Shown: positions 49,086 through 57,798 of the stretch, piece by piece
Position numbering within the stretch: position 1 is the first letter of the stretch
How the letters are laid out: every line of letters starts with the position of its first letter
NCBI RefSeq assembly: GCF_001612825.1
Contig: NZ_BDBE01000031.1
Location: forward strand, 62,001-126,000
Source: Nocardia caishijiensis NBRC 108228
Lineage (GTDB): Bacteria > Actinomycetota > Actinomycetes > Mycobacteriales > Mycobacteriaceae
Length of the DNA: 64,000 nt
Reading direction: 5' to 3'
Program-made: the position numbers and the translations under genes
Notes under the pieces: generated by a model
The model's database searches: none
What the model saw: only the letters and a program-made list of their open reading frames with translations
What the model was told of the DNA's origin: nothing

Positions 49086-49865
49086 ATGACGCTGCGCATC
49101 GGCACGTCCGGCTGGCAGTACCGCGATTGGCGCGGCGTGCTGTATCCGGCCGGTCTGCCGATGCGCCGCTGGCTCGAGCACTACGGCGAGGCCTTCGGCA
49201 CGGTCGAATCCAACAACGCCTTCTACCGTTTGCCGAGCCGCGAGACCTTCGCCGCCTGGCGCGAACGCACGCCCCCGGATTTCGTCGTCGCGGTGAAGGC
49301 CAGCCGGTTCCTCACCCACATCAAACGGCTGCGCGAGCCGCAGGAGCCGGTACAGCGCCTGCTCGACCGGGCCGAAGGCCTCGGCGACCGGCTCGGGCCG
49401 ATCCTGTTGCAACTGCCCCCGACCCTGCGCGCCGACGCGGGCCTGCTCGACGACTGTCTCCGCTGCTTCCCGTCTTCGGTGCGGGTGGCGGTGGAACCGC
49501 GACACGAGTCGTGGTGGACCGACGAGATCCGGGACGTCCTGCGCGCCCGCGGCGCCGCCCTCTCCTGGGCGGATCGCGATTCCCGGCCGGTGACCCCACT
49601 GTGGCGCACCACCGATTGGGCGTATCTGCGCCTGCACGCCGGTCGCGCCACACCCCCGCCGCACTATGGCAGGCAGGCACTGAACGGCTGGGTGCACCGG
49701 CTGCTCGACACCTTCCCGGCCGACGCCGACGCCTACGTCTACTTCAACAACGACCCCGGTGGGGCCGCCGTGCGCGACGCCGTCACCTTCGCCCACCTGG
49801 CCGACAGCGCGGGCGCCGAGGTGACCCGCGTGCCGGACCTGTCCGCCCAGCGAGCCGCCTCGTGA
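49086..49865 (+). CDS. DUF72 family TIM-barrel protein
   Basis: A 259-residue DUF72 protein: RIGTSGWQYRDWRGVLYP at the start, NNAFYRLPS, FVVAVKASRFLTHIKRL, QLPPTLR, VAVEPRHESW, YLRLHAG and YVYFNNDPGG. These mark a barrel related to xylose-isomerase-like enzymes with a suspected role near DNA repair. Its stop overlaps the udgX start by 4 bases, so the two are translated together. Confidence 0.9.
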   Translation: MTLRIGTSGWQYRDWRGVLYPAGLPMRRWLEHYGEAFGTVESNNAFYRLPSRETFAAWRERTPPDFVVAVKASRFLTHIKRLREPQEPVQRLLDRAEGLGDRLGPILLQLPPTLRADAGLLDDCLRCFPSSVRVAVEPRHESWWTDEIRDVLRARGAALSWADRDSRPVTPLWRTTDWAYLRLHAGRATPPPHYGRQALNGWVHRLLDTFPADADAYVYFNNDPGGAAVRDAVTFAHLADSAGAEVTRVPDLSAQRAAS

Positions 49866-50479
49866 CCACGACCAAGTACCCCGGCGCCGAGGAGTACGTG
49901 CCGAGCACCGGCGACCTGACCGCGGTCGCGGCCGCCGCCGAGGCCTGTCACGGTTGCGACCTCTACCGCGACGCGACCCAGACCGTGTTCGGCGCGGGCG
50001 CACCGCACGCGAGCACCGTGTTGATCGGCGAACAACCCGGCAACGAGGAAGACCTGGACGGGCACCCGTTCGTCGGACCGGCCGGACGGCTGCTCGACCG
50101 GGCGCTCGACGACATCGGCGTCGACCGCGAGTCGCTCTACCTCACGAACGCGGTGAAGCACTTCCGCTTCGAGCGACGCGGCAAACGCCGCATCCACCAG
50201 CAGCCCCGGCGCACCGAGATCGTCGCCTGCGCACCGTGGCTCACCCGCGAACTGGACCTGATCGCACCGGAACTCGTGATCTGCCTCGGCGCGATCGCCA
50301 CGCACTCGGTGCTCGGCCCGAAAGCCAAGGTCACCGAATTGCGTGGCCGCACGGTCGAACTCGAGCATTTCCGGGTCGGCGCGACGGTCCACCCGTCCTC
50401 GGTGCTCCGGGCGACCGACCGCACCAAGGCCTACGCCGAGTTCGTCGACGACCTGACCAACCTGTTCGAGCGGGCCTGA
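49862..50479 (+). CDS. udgX: Uracil-DNA glycosylase UdgX
   Basis: A 205-residue family 4-like uracil-DNA glycosylase with an Fe-S cluster (Cys29, Cys32, Cys123 and Cys about 140). GEQPGNEEDLDGHPFVGPAG is motif 1. The loop KRRIHQ (108-113) with His112 is diagnostic of UdgX, which in M. smegmatis forms a covalent bond with the abasic site after excising uracil. GTG start overlapping the DUF72 stop (GTGA). Confidence 0.93.
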   Translation: MTTTKYPGAEEYVPSTGDLTAVAAAAEACHGCDLYRDATQTVFGAGAPHASTVLIGEQPGNEEDLDGHPFVGPAGRLLDRALDDIGVDRESLYLTNAVKHFRFERRGKRRIHQQPRRTEIVACAPWLTRELDLIAPELVICLGAIATHSVLGPKAKVTELRGRTVELEHFRVGATVHPSSVLRATDRTKAYAEFVDDLTNLFERA

Positions 50480-52513
50480 TCACCAGCCGGGATCGACGTC
50501 CATCGGGACGTTGATCCAGCTCGGCCGCGACGGGTCCAGCTCGAGGTGCTGGGTGCGCAGACCGCTCTCGTTCAGCAACGGCCGCAGCGGGATCGCGCTG
50601 GGGAAGTTGCCCGCGAACACGTCGACGCGCAGGCGGTGGCCGGGCAGCAGCACACCGTCGGTGGCGCGGATGCCGATCTCGATGGCCGTCGGCTCACCCG
50701 GCACGGTCGGCTGGCGGGTGTCCAGGGTGAGGATCGGATACGGGTCGGTGTAGTCGCCGTTGGGCGAACGGGTGGACTTCGCCTCATCGATCGCGCGCAG
50801 CGACGCCATCAGCTGACCCTGCGACCAGACCGTCGACCGCCCGTCCGGCGCGACATCGTTGACGGTGACGGTCCAGTACCCGTCGGTGGTGTCGAGGACA
50901 GTGTTCAGGTGCGCCGCGATCGCCCCGGAGATGCGCGTCGGTTTGTCGACCGGCGCGGTGGTGAAGGTGAGCGCGGCACCTTCACTGATGCGGGCGTCCT
51001 TCGCACACACATCGGGCAGCGGGATCAGGCCCGCCGTGCCCTGCGCGGCGTCGCGCGAGCAGATCGTCGACAGGCTCGGGTCGACCGAAAGACGCTGCGC
51101 CGCACCGGGAGCGGTGACGAGACTGCCGTCGTGTCGGGCGCCGGGCGCGGTCCCCGACGACGCGGGGTCGAGATACATCCGCCGGTACTGCATGCCCGGA
51201 CGCGGGAACGCCACGTCGGTGGTCCACTGGTCGCTGCCCTGTTGCCACAGCGTCACCGGGTCGTACCGGTCGATGCCGTTGTCGATGCCCTTGAGCCACT
51301 TGTCGAACCACGCGCGCTGCAGTGCCTCGAGCGGCGCGGGCGCGCCCGGCTGACCGAGGCCCGAGCTCACGGTCACGTGGTACACGTTGCCCATGATGAG
51401 CTTCTTCTGCTCGGCGGGCACATCGAGCGCGTTGTAGATGCGCGGGGTGGAGTAGGTGAAGATGTCGTGCCAGCCGCCGTAGAGGAACGCGGGCACCCGC
51501 ACCTTCTCCGGCTGCCCGACCCACGCCGTGCGCAGCGCCGAGTTGTCGTCCAGGATCGCCGACATCTCCGGCGGGATCTGCTCGACGGTCGGGGTGGTCA
51601 GGGCGGCGATGAGCACATTGAAGAAGGTGAACGGGTCACGCACCCGGTCGGCCAGCCACACCCAGTCGAACTTGCCCGCGAGGATCGACACCATGTCGGG
51701 CAGCAGTTTGGCACCGTCGACCGCGAGCAGCCAGGCCGGGATGAAGCCGACACCGAGCGCGCCGCCGGGGGCGGCGACATCGCGGATCAGGTCGCTCCCT
51801 GGCACCACCGGGAAGATCGCCTTCAGTGCCTCGGGCTGCCGCTGGGCGGTGTGCAGCTGGTTGATCCCCGAATAGGAGATGCCGCTCATCCCGATCTTGC
51901 CGTCGGACCAGGACTGTTTCGCCGCCCAGTCGACCACTTCGACGCCGTCGAGCTGCTCGCGTTCACCGAACACCTGCCAGGTGCCCTGCGAGAACCCGGT
52001 ACCGCGCACGTCGACGACCACCTGGGTGTAACCGCCACGGATCAGGTTGCGGTCGACACCGAAGGTGCGGGCGGCGCCGCCGGGCAGCGCCTTCATCATG
52101 TCGCTGAGGCTGCTGAAGCCGAACGGCGAGAAGTCCAGGTTCTGCAGCACCGGCATCAGCAGGTCCGACAGGCCGGGCACCGCGAGCGCCGAGTCGGCGA
52201 TGTTCGACACCAGCTTGGTGTAGGGCGTCATGTTGACGATCGTCGGCGTCGGTTCGGCGATCGGCTGCCCGTCCGCCCCGGCGGGGTGATAGACGTTGGC
52301 TTTCAATACCGTCCCGTCACTCATCGTGATGGGGACGTCCCATTCGATGAAGACGTTCGGGTATTGCTGAGGCCCGGTATGGGTTGCCACGAAACCGGCA
52401 TCGAGCCCCTCGGCGGCCGGTGCGGCCGAACCCATCGGCGCCGATGCCACCGCGCCTGCCAGTACGACGACCGACGCCATCAGCGCCGCCAGTCGCCCAC
52501 GATATCTGCCCAT
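50480..52513 (-). CDS. CocE/NonD-family secreted hydrolase (X-Pro dipeptidyl-peptidase-like)
   Basis: A 677-residue exported serine hydrolase. A signal peptide (LAALMASVVVLAGAVASAP) leads to an alpha/beta hydrolase (DGTVLKANVYHP, VVVDVRGTGFSQGTW, nucleophile Ser in GMSGISYSG, YGGWHDIFTY) and a C-terminal jelly-roll (DGVLLPGHRLRVDVFAGNFP) as in cocaine esterase. It probably cleaves esters or peptides outside the cell. The stop abuts the udgX stop without a gap. ATG at 52513; an ATG 15 codons earlier is possible. A TetR gene lies divergently. Confidence 0.88.
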   Translation of the reverse strand: MGRYRGRLAALMASVVVLAGAVASAPMGSAAPAAEGLDAGFVATHTGPQQYPNVFIEWDVPITMSDGTVLKANVYHPAGADGQPIAEPTPTIVNMTPYTKLVSNIADSALAVPGLSDLLMPVLQNLDFSPFGFSSLSDMMKALPGGAARTFGVDRNLIRGGYTQVVVDVRGTGFSQGTWQVFGEREQLDGVEVVDWAAKQSWSDGKIGMSGISYSGINQLHTAQRQPEALKAIFPVVPGSDLIRDVAAPGGALGVGFIPAWLLAVDGAKLLPDMVSILAGKFDWVWLADRVRDPFTFFNVLIAALTTPTVEQIPPEMSAILDDNSALRTAWVGQPEKVRVPAFLYGGWHDIFTYSTPRIYNALDVPAEQKKLIMGNVYHVTVSSGLGQPGAPAPLEALQRAWFDKWLKGIDNGIDRYDPVTLWQQGSDQWTTDVAFPRPGMQYRRMYLDPASSGTAPGARHDGSLVTAPGAAQRLSVDPSLSTICSRDAAQGTAGLIPLPDVCAKDARISEGAALTFTTAPVDKPTRISGAIAAHLNTVLDTTDGYWTVTVNDVAPDGRSTVWSQGQLMASLRAIDEAKSTRSPNGDYTDPYPILTLDTRQPTVPGEPTAIEIGIRATDGVLLPGHRLRVDVFAGNFPSAIPLRPLLNESGLRTQHLELDPSRPSWINVPMDVDPGW

Positions 52514-52538
52514 GCCTCGACGGAGCCCTCCCGCTATC

Positions 52539-52556
52539 GGGAACCGTGTCGTTCCC
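52539..52556. promoter_or_regulatory. Candidate TetR operator between the hydrolase and TetR genes
   Basis: GGGAAC-N6-GTTCCC is a perfect 6-bp-arm inverted repeat 26-43 bases upstream of the hydrolase start. A second palindrome TGTG-T-CACA is found near 52580. Confidence 0.5.
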
Positions 52557-52658
52557 ATACCGGGAAGTAACGTAGCCTGTGTCACACGCGATCGCAACGA
52601 TGTGCTCTCCGCCGCCCGCCGCCCGGCGTCATCACCTGCACCTGACACAATCACTGCT

Positions 52659-53303
52659 GTGACTGCGCCCGGATTCGACGCCGACGGTCGCCGGTACCGA
52701 GGCGCCGCGCCCGGGCAGCGCCAGCGGGAACGCCGGACTCGGCTCATCGAGGCGGCCACCGAGGCGTTCGGCACCGAGGGCTACCGCAACACCACCGTGA
52801 CGACGATCTGCGCGGCCGCCGGTGTGGGCAAGCGGTATTTCTACGAATCCTTCACCGACAGTGAGGATTTGCTGCTCGAGGTGTACCGCGAGATCGCGGC
52901 GCGGATGATCGAGTCGATCCATGCGGGTATCAGCACGGCGGGCGACGAGGTGACCACACAGGTCCGGGTGGCACTGGCCGCGTACTTCGCGCTGATCCAC
53001 GACGATCCGCGCGTGCCGCGTATCGCGTTCTTCGAGATCCTCGGGGTGAGCCCCGCCGTCGACCGGGCTTACCGCGATGTGCTCGACGCGCTGGTCGACA
53101 TCTGTCTCGCCCTGTTGACCCCGCACGTCGATCACGAGGCCCACCCGGCGGTGAGCGTGCGCACGGTGCTGCTCGGACTGGTCGGCGCCATCGTCATCAT
53201 CGCCCAGCAGTGGGTGCTGTCGGACTACCGTCAGCCGATCGACGACGTGGTCGACAGCGCGTGCCTGGTGGTCGGCGCCGTGCTGGAACGCCTGCGCCCC
53301 TAG
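52659..53303 (+). CDS. TetR-family transcriptional regulator
   Basis: A 214-residue regulator with HTH RLIEAATEAFGTEGYRNTTV followed by TTICAAAGVGKRYFYESFTDSEDLL. The C-terminal domain is helical with IVIIAQQWVLSDY. The GTG at 52659 is chosen as the start near the conserved basic leader (GQRQRERRTR); an ATG 49 codons earlier would overlap the divergent hydrolase gene. Divergent orientation makes the hydrolase its likely target. Confidence 0.87.
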   Translation: MTAPGFDADGRRYRGAAPGQRQRERRTRLIEAATEAFGTEGYRNTTVTTICAAAGVGKRYFYESFTDSEDLLLEVYREIAARMIESIHAGISTAGDEVTTQVRVALAAYFALIHDDPRVPRIAFFEILGVSPAVDRAYRDVLDALVDICLALLTPHVDHEAHPAVSVRTVLLGLVGAIVIIAQQWVLSDYRQPIDDVVDSACLVVGAVLERLRP

Positions 53304-53339
53304 CCTGTTGATCCGCTTGGTTCGGGGTACCCCACGGAC

Positions 53340-53558
53340 ATGACAACTCACGAGCGACAGCAACTCGACGAGGTCATCGAACGGTTGACCATCAGGTACC
53401 CGACCATTTCCCCCGAAGAGATCACCGACATCGTCCGCGAGACGTACCGGCATTTCAACTCGGCGCAGGTGCGCGACTTCGTGCCCCTGCTCGTCGAGCA
53501 CCAGGTGAAGGACGAGCTCGGTACGCCGACCGGGGACATTCCGCCGATCCCCGAGTGA
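53340..53558 (+). CDS. Three-helix-bundle protein, small
   Basis: A 72-residue acidic protein. The pattern LDEVIERLTIRYPTISPEEI, then TDIVRETYRHFNSAQVRDFVP and LLVEHQVKDEL matches short actinobacterial proteins described as having a three-helix-bundle dimerization domain. It follows the TetR gene by 36 bases. Function unknown. Confidence 0.78.
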   Translation: MTTHERQQLDEVIERLTIRYPTISPEEITDIVRETYRHFNSAQVRDFVPLLVEHQVKDELGTPTGDIPPIPE

Positions 53559-53615
53559 CTCCGTCGCGGGCCCGGCTAGCGTGGAGGCCACCATGCCAAC
53601 CATGAGGAGGTCCGC

Positions 53616-54701
53616 ATGCCCGCAACTGTGCGCGGTGTCGTCGCACTCGCGAAGAACGCACCCGTGGAAACCGTCGACATCGTGATCCCCGACCCGGGAC
53701 CGCACGATGTGGTGGTCCGGGTTCAGGCGTGCGGGGTGTGCCACACCGACCTGCACTACCGCGAGGGCGGGATCAACGACGAGTTCCCGTTCCTGCTCGG
53801 GCACGAGGCGGCCGGTGTCGTCGAGTCGGTCGGCGAGGCGGTCACGCATGTGGCCGAGGGCGATTTCGTCGTCCTGAACTGGCGCGCGGTCTGTGGGGAG
53901 TGCCGTGCGTGTCGGCGTGGCCGCCCCTGGTACTGCTTCGACACCCACAACGCGAGCGCCCCCATGACACTCACCGACGGCACCCCGCTCACCCCGGCAC
54001 TGGGTGTCGGCGCCTTCGCCGACAAGACTCTGGTGCACGAAAAGCAGTGCACCCGTGTCGATCCCGACACCGATCCGGCTGTCGCGGGTCTGCTCGGCTG
54101 CGGCGTGATGGCAGGCATCGGCGCCGCCGTGAACACCGGTTCGGTGTCGCGCGGCGACAGTGTCGCCGTGATCGGTTGCGGCGGAGTCGGTGACGCAGCC
54201 ATCGCCGGTGCGCGTCTCGCGGGCGCGGGCACCATCATCGCCATCGATCGCGACGCGCGAAAGCTGGCGTGGGCACAGGAGTTCGGTGCCACCCACACCA
54301 TCGACGCCACCAGCGGCGATGTGGTCGAACAGATCAAGGATCTGACCGACGGTTTCGGCGCCGACGTGGTGATCGACGCGGTCGGCAGGCCGGAGACCTG
54401 GAAACAGGCGTTCTACGGCCGCGACCTCGCGGGCACCGTGGTGCTCGTCGGCGTGCCGACACCGGACATGACCCTCGATATGCCGCTGATCGATCTGTTC
54501 TCGCACGGCGGTTCGCTGAAGTCGTCGTGGTACGGCGACTGCCTGCCCGAACGGGACTTCCCGATGCTCATCGATCTGTACCGGCAGGGGCGGTTGCCGC
54601 TGGACCGGTTCGTCACCGAACGTATCGGGATCGACGACGTCGAGGCGTCGTTCGCGGCGATGGGCGAAGGCAAGGTGTTGCGTTCGGTGGTGGTGTGGTG
54701 A
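53616..54701 (+). CDS. mscR: S-(hydroxymethyl)mycothiol dehydrogenase / S-nitrosomycothiol reductase
   Basis: A 361-residue zinc alcohol dehydrogenase. ACGVCHTDLHYREGGINDEFPFLLGHEAAG holds the catalytic zinc site (split here as family text); the structural zinc Cys are in CGECRACRRGRPWYC. IGCGGVGDAAIAGARLAGAG is the NAD fold, and GGSLKSSWYGDCLPERDFP is highly specific to MscR. It detoxifies formaldehyde and nitrosothiols bound to mycothiol. AGGAGG precedes the ATG. A hydrolase is coupled downstream, as in mycobacteria. Confidence 0.94.
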   Translation: MPATVRGVVALAKNAPVETVDIVIPDPGPHDVVVRVQACGVCHTDLHYREGGINDEFPFLLGHEAAGVVESVGEAVTHVAEGDFVVLNWRAVCGECRACRRGRPWYCFDTHNASAPMTLTDGTPLTPALGVGAFADKTLVHEKQCTRVDPDTDPAVAGLLGCGVMAGIGAAVNTGSVSRGDSVAVIGCGGVGDAAIAGARLAGAGTIIAIDRDARKLAWAQEFGATHTIDATSGDVVEQIKDLTDGFGADVVIDAVGRPETWKQAFYGRDLAGTVVLVGVPTPDMTLDMPLIDLFSHGGSLKSSWYGDCLPERDFPMLIDLYRQGRLPLDRFVTERIGIDDVEASFAAMGEGKVLRSVVVW

Positions 54702-55324
54702 GCGCGCACATCGAAAAGGTCGTCACCTCAGGCACTTTCAGCCTCGACGGCGGTACCTGGGACGTCGACAACAATGTGTGGCTCCTCGGTGACGACGACG
54801 AGGTGCTGGTGATCGATGCCGCCCACGATGCCGATGCCATCGCCGCCGCCGTCGGCAATCGCCATGTCACCGCCGTCCTGTGCACGCACGGTCACAACGA
54901 CCACGTCACGGTCGCTCCCGAGCTGGCTGCCCGCCTGGACGCGCCGATCCTGCTCCATCCCGGCGACGACCCGCTGTGGCGCATGACCCACCCGACCACC
55001 GGGTACCGCTCCCTCGACGGCACGGACCGGATCACGGTGGCGGGCACCGACATCGACATCCTGCACACGCCGGGTCACTCCCCCGGCTCGGTGTCCCTGT
55101 ACGCCCCCGACCTCGCGGCCCTCTTCACCGGGGACACCCTGTTCTCCGGTGGGCCGGGAGCGACCGGGCGATCCTTCTCCGATTTCGACACCATCATCGA
55201 TTCGATCCGGGACCGTTTGCTCACCCTCCCCGACGACACGGCGGTCAACACCGGCCACGGTGACAGCACGACGATCGGTGCGGAGAAACCGTCGCTCGCG
55301 GAGTGGATCGCGCGCGGTCACTGA
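54698..55324 (+). CDS. Metallo-beta-lactamase-fold hydrolase (glyoxalase II-like), coupled to mscR
   Basis: A 208-residue MBL protein with zinc motif CTHGHNDHV, HTPGHSPGS, FTGDTLFSGGPGATGRSFSD and TGHGDSTTIG. It overlaps the mscR stop by 4 bases (GTGA). In M. tuberculosis the same pair exists; the hydrolase is presumed to split S-formylmycothiol or a similar thioester to free mycothiol and acid. The presumption fits the dehydrogenase product. Confidence 0.9.
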   Translation: MSAHIEKVVTSGTFSLDGGTWDVDNNVWLLGDDDEVLVIDAAHDADAIAAAVGNRHVTAVLCTHGHNDHVTVAPELAARLDAPILLHPGDDPLWRMTHPTTGYRSLDGTDRITVAGTDIDILHTPGHSPGSVSLYAPDLAALFTGDTLFSGGPGATGRSFSDFDTIIDSIRDRLLTLPDDTAVNTGHGDSTTIGAEKPSLAEWIARGH

Positions 55325-55339
55325 GTTCGGCGTGCCCGC

Positions 55340-55729
55340 TCAGCCGACCCGGCGAGCGCGGGCGAGCGAAAGCCCACCGACGACCGCGCTCGCCAGCCCG
55401 AACGCGATCGCCACGACACCGCCGCCCAGACCGTTGCCGGTGCCGAGTCCCCCTTCGGCCGTGACGACCACCCAGGCGCCACCGACGACGGCGATCGGGC
55501 CCGCGACCAGAGCGAATACCGCTCTGGTCGCGGCCGGTCGGGCCAGCGCCCAGCCACCCGCGAGTACACCGAGCAGGCCGAGGACGGCGGCCGAGAACGA
55601 GATGAGTCGCCCGGATGTCATGCCGTAGGTCGCGGCGAGGGCAGTCGCCGCCGACGCGGGAGCGGCCGTGCCGACGGCGATCGGGGCGGTGACAGCGAGT
55701 GCGGTCAGGGTGCGAATCGAGGTGGACAT
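55340..55729 (-). CDS. Small membrane protein with signal-like N-terminus (DUF6223-like)
   Basis: A 129-residue protein with an N-terminal hydrophobic segment ending ASAATA and three further spans rich in Gly and Ala (ISFSAAVLGLLGVLAGGWAL, AVFALVAGPIAVVGGAWVVV, LGGGVVAIAFGLASAVVGGL). GGAG precedes the ATG. It resembles short actinobacterial integral membrane proteins without known role. Divergent from the histidine kinase gene with a 209-base gap. Confidence 0.7.
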   Translation of the reverse strand: MSTSIRTLTALAVTAPIAVGTAAPASAATALAATYGMTSGRLISFSAAVLGLLGVLAGGWALARPAATRAVFALVAGPIAVVGGAWVVVTAEGGLGTGNGLGGGVVAIAFGLASAVVGGLSLARARRVG

Positions 55730-55938
55730 GATGTTCTCCTTCGTGTGGACGTGTTCGAGAATGGCCGGAGAGCGGCGTCCGGTCATCGTGCGGCGGTGGA
55801 CAATTCGTGCTGCCTCGGATGCGGTACCGGCGCGGCGGGGCGGGACCGTTCTTCGCTCGGAGTACCGCGTTCGTGGTAGTCGCCGGGTCACCCCGCGCGA
55901 CGATGCGGTCGACAGCTGGTCCGGGCTAGGGTGCACGG

Positions 55939-57027
55939 ATGGGCAGGGCACGGGTGGTCGACTGGGTGGTCGCCATCGGCGTGGCGGTGGCACTGCTGGT
56001 CACCGGGGTGGGCCGGGCGCACGGCGGCCCCGAATGGCTCGGCTACACCCTGCTCGTCATCGGCGGTCTCGCCTTGGCCGGGCGGCGGCGCGCACCGGTG
56101 GCGGTGCTGGTGGTGACCGGGTTGTGCGCCGTGGGGTACCAGGCACTCGGCTTCGACGTACCCGTGGTGGCGTTCCTGTTCGCGGTGTATTTCGCGGTCC
56201 GTGCCGGGCACCATCTCGTGACGGTGATCGCGGCGATCGCGCTGATCCTCGCGTTGTCACTGGCCGCCGTGATCACACTGCACGACACCACCGCGGCCCT
56301 CGCTCGCGGTCGCGACGCACTCGAACTCGCCTGGTTGATCGCGGCGGGTGCGGCCGGTGAGGCCTTGCGACAGGCCGAGCGCCGCGCCGACGAAGCCGAA
56401 CGCACACGCGAGGAGACCGCGCGCCGCCGGGCCGACGAGGAACGCCTGCACATCGCCCGGGAACTGCACGACTCGCTCACCCACCAGATCTCGGTGATCA
56501 AGGTGCAGTCCGAAGCCGCCGTACACGTGGCGCGCAAACGCGGCGAGGACGTGCCCGCCGCCCTCATCGCCATCCGCGACGCGGGCCGCGAAGCCGCCCG
56601 CGACCTGCGCGCGACCCTGGCCGCCCTGCGCGACGACGAGGCACCACGCCCCGGCCTGGCCCACCTCGACGACCTGCTGGAACGTGCCCGCGCGGCCGGA
56701 GTTGACACCGCGCTGTCCGTCGAGGGCGACCGCACGGACGTGCCCGCGGCAGTCGGCCGTACCGTGTACCGCATCGTGCAGGAAGCACTCACCAATGCCG
56801 CGCGCCACGCCGATGCGACGACCGCGTCGGTCCGCGTCGACTACCGCGCGGACGGTCTCGTCATCGACGTCGAGGACAACGGCCGCGCCACTGCGGCCGC
56901 CCCGGCCGGGGTCGGGCTTCTCGGGATGCGTGAGCGGGTCACCGCACTCGGTGGACGGCTGCGCACCGGGCCACGGCCGAACGGAGGTTTCGCCGTACAC
57001 GCCGAACTACCGCTGGAGCGATCGTGA
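55939..57027 (+). CDS. Sensor histidine kinase, NarL-system type
   Basis: A 362-residue kinase: about five membrane spans (residues 8-128), a coiled coil rich in Arg and Glu (GEALRQAERRADEAERTREE), HisKA_3 with the phospho-His in IARELHDSLTHQ, and HATPase_c with EALTNAARHA and GVGLLGMRERV. It overlaps the next gene by 4 bases, so the natural partner is the response regulator that follows; that partner is disrupted. Confidence 0.9.
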   Translation: MGRARVVDWVVAIGVAVALLVTGVGRAHGGPEWLGYTLLVIGGLALAGRRRAPVAVLVVTGLCAVGYQALGFDVPVVAFLFAVYFAVRAGHHLVTVIAAIALILALSLAAVITLHDTTAALARGRDALELAWLIAAGAAGEALRQAERRADEAERTREETARRRADEERLHIARELHDSLTHQISVIKVQSEAAVHVARKRGEDVPAALIAIRDAGREAARDLRATLAALRDDEAPRPGLAHLDDLLERARAAGVDTALSVEGDRTDVPAAVGRTVYRIVQEALTNAARHADATTASVRVDYRADGLVIDVEDNGRATAAAPAGVGLLGMRERVTALGGRLRTGPRPNGGFAVHAELPLERS

Positions 57028-57379
57028 TCCGCGTCCTGCTGGTCGATGACCAGCCCCTGATCCGCAGCGGATTCCGCGCCCTGCTCGACATCGAGGACGA
57101 TATCGAGGTGGTCGCCGAGGCCGCTGACGGCACGTCACCGAACCACCCACTCCCCCTGTGGGTTCCGGCCTGGACGACCTCACCGCCCGCGAACGCGAAG
57201 CCGTCGCGCTGGCGGCGCGTGGCCTGTCCAACGACGACATCGCCACCCGCATGTTCATCAGCCCGCACACCGCCAAGACCCACCTCAACCGGGCCATGAC
57301 CAAACTCCGGGCCCGCGACCGGGCCCAACTCGTCGTCTTCGCCTACGAATCCGGCCTGGTCACACCCGGCAACCGGTGA
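57024..57379 (+). pseudogene. NarL-family response regulator, internally deleted and frameshifted
   Basis: The first 36 codons encode a normal receiver start (MIRVLLVDDQPLIRSGFRAL, then EVVAEAADG). The sequence then jumps to GSGLDDLTAREREAVALAAR and a complete LuxR-type HTH (LSNDDIATRMFISPHTAKTH), but in another frame. About 110 receiver residues, including the phospho-Asp, are missing. In frame from the start, translation would end as a 91-residue nonsense chain. A GTG at 57158 could give a 73-residue HTH-only protein, but no good ribosome site precedes it. Confidence 0.85.
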
Positions 57380-57390
57380 ACAGCGGCGGG

Positions 57391-57428
57391 GCCGCCGCCG
57401 GTTCGAGACGCATCGATCCGGCGGCAGC
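57391..57428. terminator. Hairpin after the disrupted regulator
   Basis: GCCGCCGCCGG (57391-57401) pairs with CCGGCGGCAGC (57418-57428) with one mismatch around a 16-base loop, between convergent genes. Confidence 0.45.
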
Positions 57429-57436
57429 GGTCGAAT

Positions 57437-57772
57437 TCAGTTGTTCGGCAACAGTTCCGCATCCGCGACCGTGTAGTGGGTGCGGCCGGGCGAGCAGGGG
57501 CTGTAGAGCGAGGACATGGTGGCCAGGTCGCAGATCCCGCTGGTCAGCATCTGGAACGGGGTGATGCCGAGTAGAACGATGAGACCGATCAGATCACCGT
57601 TCTGGGCGAGGTAGACGGCCGACTGTCCGGCCGCCGAACCGGCATCGGCCGCGGCGGAACCGGTGTCGGACTCGGCGGCGATCGGTGCCGGTTGGGCGAC
57701 AGCGGTGGCCGTCGCGGAGAGTACGCCGGTCGCGACGATCGCGGCGGCGGTGAGGCGGAGGGTGGTACGCAT
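57437..57772 (-). CDS. Small secreted protein, unknown function
   Basis: A 111-residue protein with a signal peptide (MRTTLRLTAAAIVATGVLSA, cleavage near VAQP), an Ala/Ser/Asp-rich linker, a hydrophobic segment (LIGLIVLLGITPFQML), and two Cys (GICDLATM and YSPCSPGR) that may pair. It lies 26 bases downstream of lcp on the same strand and may be co-transcribed. No family recognised. Confidence 0.7.
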   Translation of the reverse strand: MRTTLRLTAAAIVATGVLSATATAVAQPAPIAAESDTGSAAADAGSAAGQSAVYLAQNGDLIGLIVLLGITPFQMLTSGICDLATMSSLYSPCSPGRTHYTVADAELLPNN

Positions 57773-57798
57773 AATGCTCCTCGGTCGATTCGGGTGGA

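Noticed and set aside
52512..52658. Earlier ATG for the TetR gene at 52512
   Set aside because: It would overlap the divergent hydrolase start and add 49 non-conserved residues across the probable operator.
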